From Roseomonas sp. 18066 (GTDB taxonomy: Bacteria > Pseudomonadota > Alphaproteobacteria > Acetobacterales > Acetobacteraceae), in NCBI RefSeq assembly GCF_902706185.1, contig NZ_CACSJM010000042.1:1-39985 (forward strand): a stretch of DNA of 39,985 nt, given 5' to 3'. The notes under the pieces are model-generated. The model was not told the DNA's origin and did no database searches. It saw only the letters and a program-made list of their open reading frames with translations. How positions within the stretch are numbered: the stretch's first letter is position 1; each line of letters opens with the position of its first letter. The translations under genes were made by a program, and so were the position numbers. Shown here in pieces: positions 35,193 to 39,985 of this stretch.

Positions 35193-36911
35193 ATGAGCAA
35201 TGAAAAGAAGGAACCCGTGGGCCTGACCCGCGGCCTGACCAATTACGGCGACATGGATTTCGCCCGCTACCTGCGGCTGAGCATGGCGAGCGCGATGGGC
35301 TATTCGCGGGAGCTGATGAAGAAGCCGGTGATCGGCATCGCCACCACCTATTCCGAGTTCAACAACTGCCACCGGCTGGTGCCGGAGCTGGTCACCGCGG
35401 TGAAGCGCGGCGTGCTGGCCGCCGGCGGGTTGCCGCTCGAGTTCCCGACGATCTCATTGGGAGAAGTGTTCCTCAACCCGACCAGCCTGTTCTTCCGCAA
35501 CCTGATGGCCATGGACACCGAGGAGATGGTGCGCGGCCAGCCGATGGACGCGGTGGTGCTGGTCGGCGGCTGCGACAAGACGGTGCCGGCGCAGCTGATG
35601 GGTGCGGTCTCGGCCGATGTGCCGGCGATCCAGGTGGTGACGGGGCCGATGATGACCGGGCGCTGGCGCGGCGAGCGCCTGGGCGCCTGCACCGATTGCC
35701 GCCGCTTCTGGGCCAAGTTCCGCGCCGGCGAGATCGACCAGGAGACCATCGAGGAGGTGGAGGAGAACCTGGCCACCACCGCCGGCACCTGCGCGGTGAT
35801 GGGCACCGCCAGCACCATGGCCTCGCTGGCCGAGGGGCTGGGGATGATGCTGCCAGGGACGGCCGCCATTCCCGCCGTGCATGCCGACCGCATCCGCGCG
35901 GCGGAGGCCTCCGGCAAGGCCGCGATGATGCTGGCGGCCAAGAAGATCCGGCCGAGCCAGATCATCACCGAAAAGTCGGTGGAGAACGCGCTGCGGGTGC
36001 TGCTGGCGATCGGCGGCTCGACCAATGCCATCATCCACCTGACCGCCATCGCCGGGCGGGCCGGCATCAAGATCGACCTGAACCGGCTGAACGCGCTTTC
36101 CGACACCACGCCGGTGCTGGTCGACCTGAAGCCCACCGGGCCCTTCTACATGGAGGACCTGCATGTGGCGGGCGGCATCGGCGCGGTGCTGCGGGAGCTG
36201 AAGCCGCTGCTGCACCTGGACGCGCTGACCGTCTCCGGCCAGACGCTGGGCGAGCGGCTGGAGCAGCCGGCCGGCTTCGTCGACCGCGCCGTGGTCCGCA
36301 CGCGGGAGGCGCCGCTGCAGCCGCAGGGCGGGCTGGTGGCGCTGTTCGGCAGCCTGGCGCCGCGCGGCGCCATCCTGAAGCGGGCGGCGGCCGATCCGAC
36401 GCTGTTCGAGAAGGAGGCCCGGGCCGTGGTCTTCACCTCGCTCGAAGATCTGGCGGCGCGGATCGACAGCCCCGACCTCGACGTCACCGCCGACGACTTC
36501 CTGGTGCTGCAGAATGCCGGGCCGCTCTCGGCCTCGGGCATGCCGGAGGCGGGCTACCTGCCGATCCCGTCGAAGCTGGCGCGGGCCGGGGTGAAGGACA
36601 TGGTGCGGATTTCCGACGCCCGCATGTCCGGCACCGCCTATGGCACCATCGTGCTGCATGTGACGCCGGACGCCGCCTCGGGCGGGCCGCTGGCGCTGGT
36701 GCGGAACGGCGACCGTATCCGCCTGTCGGTGAAGGACCGCCGCATCGACCTGCTGGTCGAGGAGGCGGAGCTGCAGCGCCGCCGCGACGCCCAGCCGGCG
36801 ACCGCCGTCGAGCCGGCGCGCGGCTATGCCCGGCTGTATCGCCGCGAGGTGCTGCAGGCCGATGAGGGCTGCGACCTCGACTTCCTGCTGGCCAAGCCGA
36901 ACCGGGATTAA
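35193..36911 (+). CDS. IlvD/Edd family dehydratase, probably a sugar-acid dehydratase
   Basis: A 572-aa Fe-S dehydratase. The cluster Cys are visible: Cys59 (EFNNCHR), Cys127 (VGGCDKT) and Cys200 (AGTCAVMGTASTMA). VLLAIGGSTNAIIHLTAIAG and RISDARMSGTAYGTI are family blocks. The class also contains dihydroxy-acid dehydratase, phosphogluconate dehydratase and pentonate/hexonate dehydratases. Linkage to a GntR regulator and a Bug transporter protein, not to ilv genes, argues for a sugar-acid substrate such as L-arabonate or a related aldonate. ATG 35193 has GAGGAA about 9 nt upstream. Its stop shares four bases (TTAA) with the convergent GGDEF gene. Confidence 0.9.
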   Translation: MSNEKKEPVGLTRGLTNYGDMDFARYLRLSMASAMGYSRELMKKPVIGIATTYSEFNNCHRLVPELVTAVKRGVLAAGGLPLEFPTISLGEVFLNPTSLFFRNLMAMDTEEMVRGQPMDAVVLVGGCDKTVPAQLMGAVSADVPAIQVVTGPMMTGRWRGERLGACTDCRRFWAKFRAGEIDQETIEEVEENLATTAGTCAVMGTASTMASLAEGLGMMLPGTAAIPAVHADRIRAAEASGKAAMMLAAKKIRPSQIITEKSVENALRVLLAIGGSTNAIIHLTAIAGRAGIKIDLNRLNALSDTTPVLVDLKPTGPFYMEDLHVAGGIGAVLRELKPLLHLDALTVSGQTLGERLEQPAGFVDRAVVRTREAPLQPQGGLVALFGSLAPRGAILKRAAADPTLFEKEARAVVFTSLEDLAARIDSPDLDVTADDFLVLQNAGPLSASGMPEAGYLPIPSKLARAGVKDMVRISDARMSGTAYGTIVLHVTPDAASGGPLALVRNGDRIRLSVKDRRIDLLVEEAELQRRRDAQPATAVEPARGYARLYRREVLQADEGCDLDFLLAKPNRD

Positions 36912-38797
36912 GCGGCGATGGTGCGGTTCCGCCCCTGGCGCTTGGCCTCGTAGAGGGCGGCGTCGGCGGCGGCCAGCAGCTGCTCCGGCCCGGGCGGCGC
37001 CGCCGGGGCGCCGTCATCCGGGGCGTCGGCCGCCGCGGCCAGCTGGGCGGCCGGCAGCAGCGCCGCGATGCCGATGCTGGCGGTGACATGGCCCAGCGGG
37101 TGGCGGGCATGCGGGATGGCCAGGCCAGCGATGGCCTGGCGCACCCGCTCGGCGACGCGGGCGGCGCCGGCGGCCTCGGCGCCGGGCAGGATGACGGCGA
37201 ATTCCTCGCCGCCATAGCGCGCCGCCAGGTCGTCCTTGTCGCGGATGCAGCGGCGGATGGCGCCGGCCGTGGCGCGCAGCGCGGCATCGCCGGCCGGGTG
37301 GCCATACTGGTCGTTGAACAGCTTGAAATGGTCGATGTCGAGCAGCAGCACCGCCAGCGGCGCGCCGCGCTCCACCGCCTGCTGCCAGGCGCGCGCCAGC
37401 GCCTCGTCCAGGTGGCGGCGATTGGCGAGCCCCGTCAGCCCGTCGGTGGTGGCCAGCGCCGACAGCTCCTCCTCCAGCGCGCGGCGGGCGGTGACGTCGC
37501 GGGAGACGGTGACATAGCCGTCGCCCTCGCCGCTTTCCTGCACCCGCTGCAGCGTGGTCTCGATCCAGGCGGTGCCGCCATCCTCGCGCGCGACGCGGAA
37601 GGCGACCTGGCCCTGGCAGCCGGGATGGCCGGCCTCGGCCAGGGCCAGGGCCAGCGCCGGGCGGTCCTCCTCCAGCGCGACCTCGGCGATCGCCCGGCCA
37701 AGCAGCGCCGCGGGCGCGGCGCCGAGCAGCCGCTGCGCCGCCGGGGAGACATAGCGGAAGCGGCCATCCGGCCCGAGGCGCGCCACCATGTCCGAGGCAT
37801 GCTCGGCCAGCAGGCGGAAATGCGCCTCGCTGGCCAGCCGCGCCGCCTCGGCCGCGCGGCGGCGCAGCACCTGCCGCGTCAGATGCAGGCCCAGCGTCAG
37901 CGAGCCCAGCAGCAGCACGGCCACCACCGCCAGCCGGACCCAGGCGCGCAGCGTCCAGGCGGCCAGCGCCTCCCGCAGCTCCCGCGCGGCGCCGACGCCG
38001 ACGCCATAGCGCGGGCTGATGTGATAGGCGCCGACGCGGCGGCGGCCGTCGATCGGCGAGACATAGTCGGTGCGGCCGCTCGGCCCGCCGAGGCCGGCCT
38101 CGTCCAGCGCGGCGAAGTCGAAATGCCGGCCGAGCGCGCTGGCCATCGAGGGGAATCGGCCGAGCAGCAGCCCGTCGTCGCGGATCAGCGCGATCGAGCC
38201 CTGGCGGCCGAGCGCGAAGCCGCCCAGCCGTTCCTCCAGCGCGCCGAGGTCGAGGGCGGCGACCACCAGCCCGGCCAGCCGGCCATCGGCATCCTCGAAG
38301 CGGCGCGACAGCGGGATGATCCAGCCGTCATCGCCCGGGGCGCGCTGCGGCGCGCCCACCTGCAGCTTCCAGCCAGGCCGTTGCAGATGCTGCTCGATCT
38401 CGGCGGGGGGCGCCAGGAAGACCGGCTTCTCCGGCAGCACCTGGCCGTGGCGCGCCGCCAGCCCGGTCAGCAGCCGGCCGCCGGCATCCTGCAGTGCCAG
38501 GCTGCGCAGCAATGGCTGGGTTTCCAGCTGGCTCCACAGATGGCCCTGGGCCTGGTCCAGCGCCGCCTTGTCGGATTGCATGGCCTGGGCGAAGCCGACG
38601 AGCGCGACATCGGCCATGGCGATGTTGCTCTCGGTCTCCTGCGCGACGGAGCGGGCCAGATTGGCCATGCCCTCCTGGATCGAGACGATCTCGTGCCGGC
38701 GGCTGGCGGCATAGTTCCAGGCTTCCTCGGCCAGCACCGCCAGGCCGAGGAGCAGCATCAGCAGCAGGGCCCGCAGGCGCAGGGGGGACGGGGTCAT
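36908..38797 (-). CDS. Membrane-bound diguanylate cyclase with Cache and PAS domains
   Basis: A 629-aa protein. TM1 is at about 9-25 and a periplasmic Cache-like sensor at 30-280 (LAGLVVAALDLGALEERLGG). TM2 is at about 287-306, a PAS domain at 325-435 (LLAEHASDMVARLGPDGRFR) and a GGDEF domain from about 445 (DGLTGLANRRHLDEALARAW, LDIDHFKLFNDQYGH). The active site is GGEEF (529-533), so it should make cyclic di-GMP. The RxxD inhibitory site is out of register: Asp520 stands where Arg is expected, with Arg519 one residue early, so product inhibition may be weak. No EAL domain. The stop overlaps the dehydratase stop in TTAA. Confidence 0.92.
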   Translation of the reverse strand: MTPSPLRLRALLLMLLLGLAVLAEEAWNYAASRRHEIVSIQEGMANLARSVAQETESNIAMADVALVGFAQAMQSDKAALDQAQGHLWSQLETQPLLRSLALQDAGGRLLTGLAARHGQVLPEKPVFLAPPAEIEQHLQRPGWKLQVGAPQRAPGDDGWIIPLSRRFEDADGRLAGLVVAALDLGALEERLGGFALGRQGSIALIRDDGLLLGRFPSMASALGRHFDFAALDEAGLGGPSGRTDYVSPIDGRRRVGAYHISPRYGVGVGAARELREALAAWTLRAWVRLAVVAVLLLGSLTLGLHLTRQVLRRRAAEAARLASEAHFRLLAEHASDMVARLGPDGRFRYVSPAAQRLLGAAPAALLGRAIAEVALEEDRPALALALAEAGHPGCQGQVAFRVAREDGGTAWIETTLQRVQESGEGDGYVTVSRDVTARRALEEELSALATTDGLTGLANRRHLDEALARAWQQAVERGAPLAVLLLDIDHFKLFNDQYGHPAGDAALRATAGAIRRCIRDKDDLAARYGGEEFAVILPGAEAAGAARVAERVRQAIAGLAIPHARHPLGHVTASIGIAALLPAAQLAAAADAPDDGAPAAPPGPEQLLAAADAALYEAKRQGRNRTIAA

Positions 38798-39136
38798 CGC
38801 AGGGGCCGCGGCCGGTGGTGCGGCAGCCTCGGCCGGGCGGGCTTAAGCAAGCGATAAAGCCCCGGGGCATAGGGGCAGGCTTCCCGTCCGGCGGGGCCGG
38901 CGCTAGGCTGCGCGCGACCGATCGACCCCGCGCCTGAGGAGGGCCACATGACGTCATATGGCCAGCATACCCCGCGCGGGCCCTTCCCCGCCCCATGACC
39001 GGCTGACGTCATGGGGCAGGCCAGCGGGCCGGGCTGATCCAGCCCCGCTTCCTGCCCTTCGGGGGCCGTGTCCTTGTTCGCGGGACGCGGCGATGGCTTG
39101 CCGGACCGGCAGGCCGCTGATCGGACACTGACAACA
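38798..39136. other. Gap between the divergent cyclase and ABC-F genes with an inverted repeat
   Basis: A 339-bp leader region. It holds CCCCATGAC (38991-38999) facing GTCATGGGG (39008-39016) over 8 bp, and an ATGACGTCAT dyad at 38948-38957. Both dyads share the ATGACGTCAT-like core. Nothing here looks like a gene. The arrangement could be an operator or attenuator for the ABC-F gene, which often has leader-based control in its family. Confidence 0.4.
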
Positions 39137-39910
39137 ATGCTGATCCAGGCCAGCGGGCTGTCGCTCGCGCCGCTCTTCGATGATCTGAATGTCACCCTGG
39201 CCGCCGGCGACCGGCTGGGGCTGGTCGCCATCAACGGCGCCGGCAAGTCTTCGCTTCTCCGCTGCCTGGCCGGCCAGCAGGCGCCGACCGCCGGGCGCGT
39301 CACCCTGGCGCGCGGCAGCGTGGCGCTGCTGGTGCCGCAGGAGCTGCCGGAACTGCTGGCCGGGCTGACGCTCGCCGAGGCGCTGCGCCGCGCCATCCCG
39401 CCCGCCGAGCGCGCCCACAGCGGCTGGCGGGCCGAGGCCCTGCTGGAGGAGCTCGAGGCGCCCGCGGCGCTGCGCGAGACGCCGCTGGGCCGGCTCAGCG
39501 GCGGCTGGCAGCGGCTGGCGTTGCTCGGGCGCGGCTTCCTGGCCGATCCGGCGCTGCTGCTGCTGGACGAGCCGACCAACCACCTGGACCTGGACCGGAT
39601 CGCATTGCTGCAGCGCTGGGCGACCGCCCCCGGCGCCCCGGCGGTGATCGCCGCCAGCCATGACCGCGCTTTCCTGAACGACTGCTGCCCGCGGACCCTT
39701 TTCCTGCGGCCGACGGAGTCCTTCCTGGCCCCGGCGCCCTATGCCCGCGCGGTCGGGCTGCTGGCGGAACGCGAGGAAAGCCAGGCCGGCCGCGCGGCGC
39801 GCGCCGCCAGCGAGGCCGACCGCCTGCGCCGCTCGGCCGCCGAGCTGAAGAATATCGGTACCAACCGGCGCAGCGACGCGGCGTTGCGGAAATCGGCGCA
39901 GCTGGGCAAG
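39137..39910 (+). CDS. ABC-F family ATPase, Uup-like, truncated by the end of genomic sequence
   Basis: The first 258 codons of a soluble duplicated ABC ATPase, with no membrane segments. The first nucleotide-binding domain is complete: Walker A INGAGKSSL (33-40, with Ala31 where Gly is usual), signature LSGGW, Walker B ALLLLDEPTNHLD and the H-loop ASHDRAFL. It continues into the charged linker (REESQAGRAARAASEADRLR). ABC-F proteins act on ribosomes rather than transport; Uup-like members also bind DNA junctions. ATG 39137 has no clear ribosome site, so the start is uncertain. From 39911 the frame reads into adapter, so residues past KSAQLGK are artefact. Confidence 0.85.
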
Positions 39911-39985
39911 CTGTCTCTTATACACATCTACGAGCCCACGAGACGGACTCCTATCTCGTATGCCGTCTTCTGCTTGAAAAAAAAA
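39911..39985 (+). other. Illumina Nextera i7 adapter contamination
   Basis: CTGTCTCTTATACACATCT is the Nextera mosaic end (39911-39929). It is followed by the i7 adapter tail with one substitution (A for C at 39930), the 8-base index GGACTCCT (39945-39952, the published N705 sequence), the P7 sequence to 39976, then 9 A. This is read-through adapter, not genome. Confidence 0.99.

Noticed and set aside
38954..39925. Minus-strand protein beginning MYKRQ
   Set aside because: Its first residues are translated adapter and the rest is antisense to the ABC-F gene.

Overview
This is a GC-rich chromosomal segment that looks like an alphaproteobacterium of the Acetobacteraceae, probably Roseomonas-like. 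The basis is the strong G/C third-position bias, a class I PHA synthase, two orphan Bug/TctC-type solute-binding proteins, and the alaC-hom-glpX-recJ block. The genus is an inference from gene content, not from a marker gene. The last 75 bases (39911-39985) are an Illumina Nextera i7 adapter, so genomic sequence ends at 39910 inside an ABC-F ATPase gene.

Layout. 1-4386 is a disturbed accessory block. It holds the 3' end of an unknown gene, an IS5/IS427-type element whose transposase needs a -1 frameshift, a noticeably AT-richer orphan gene, a gene-poor stretch with an octamer tandem repeat and a 10-G tract, and a decayed IS630 element that abuts recJ and appears to supply its stop codon. 4386-9750 is a minus-strand block: an alaC-like aminotransferase, homoserine dehydrogenase, GlpX fructose-1,6-bisphosphatase and RecJ. 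9851-18714 holds a proline-rich lipoprotein, phaC, an M20 amidohydrolase, a DEAD-box helicase, an MFS transporter, an Hsp20 chaperone with a ROSE-like RNA thermometer candidate, L31 and pyridoxal kinase. 18937-24177 holds a small membrane protein, two exported solute-binding proteins and a chemoreceptor. 24291-28189 holds two tandem paralogous lipoproteins, a gamma-carbonic-anhydrase-like protein, argC and the rplM-rpsI operon. 28413-33309 holds an extensin-like protein, a second M20 amidohydrolase, an SRAP/YedK protein, 5-hydroxyisourate hydrolase and a solitary GHKL ATPase of unknown role. 33360-36911 is a compact catabolic locus: a Bug solute-binding protein divergent from a GntR/FCD regulator and an IlvD/Edd dehydratase, with a symmetric 30-bp operator candidate between them. 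A membrane GGDEF protein and the truncated ABC-F gene close the window.

No single large new system is evident. The most useful observations are the solitary GHKL ATPase with an Asn in place of the usual adenine-contacting Asp, two hairpins that mask Shine-Dalgarno sequences (hsp20 and the chemoreceptor), the IS630-derived recJ stop codon, a family of intergenic hairpins (GGGGTCCGGGG type), the tandem lipoprotein paralogs, and the adapter artefact.
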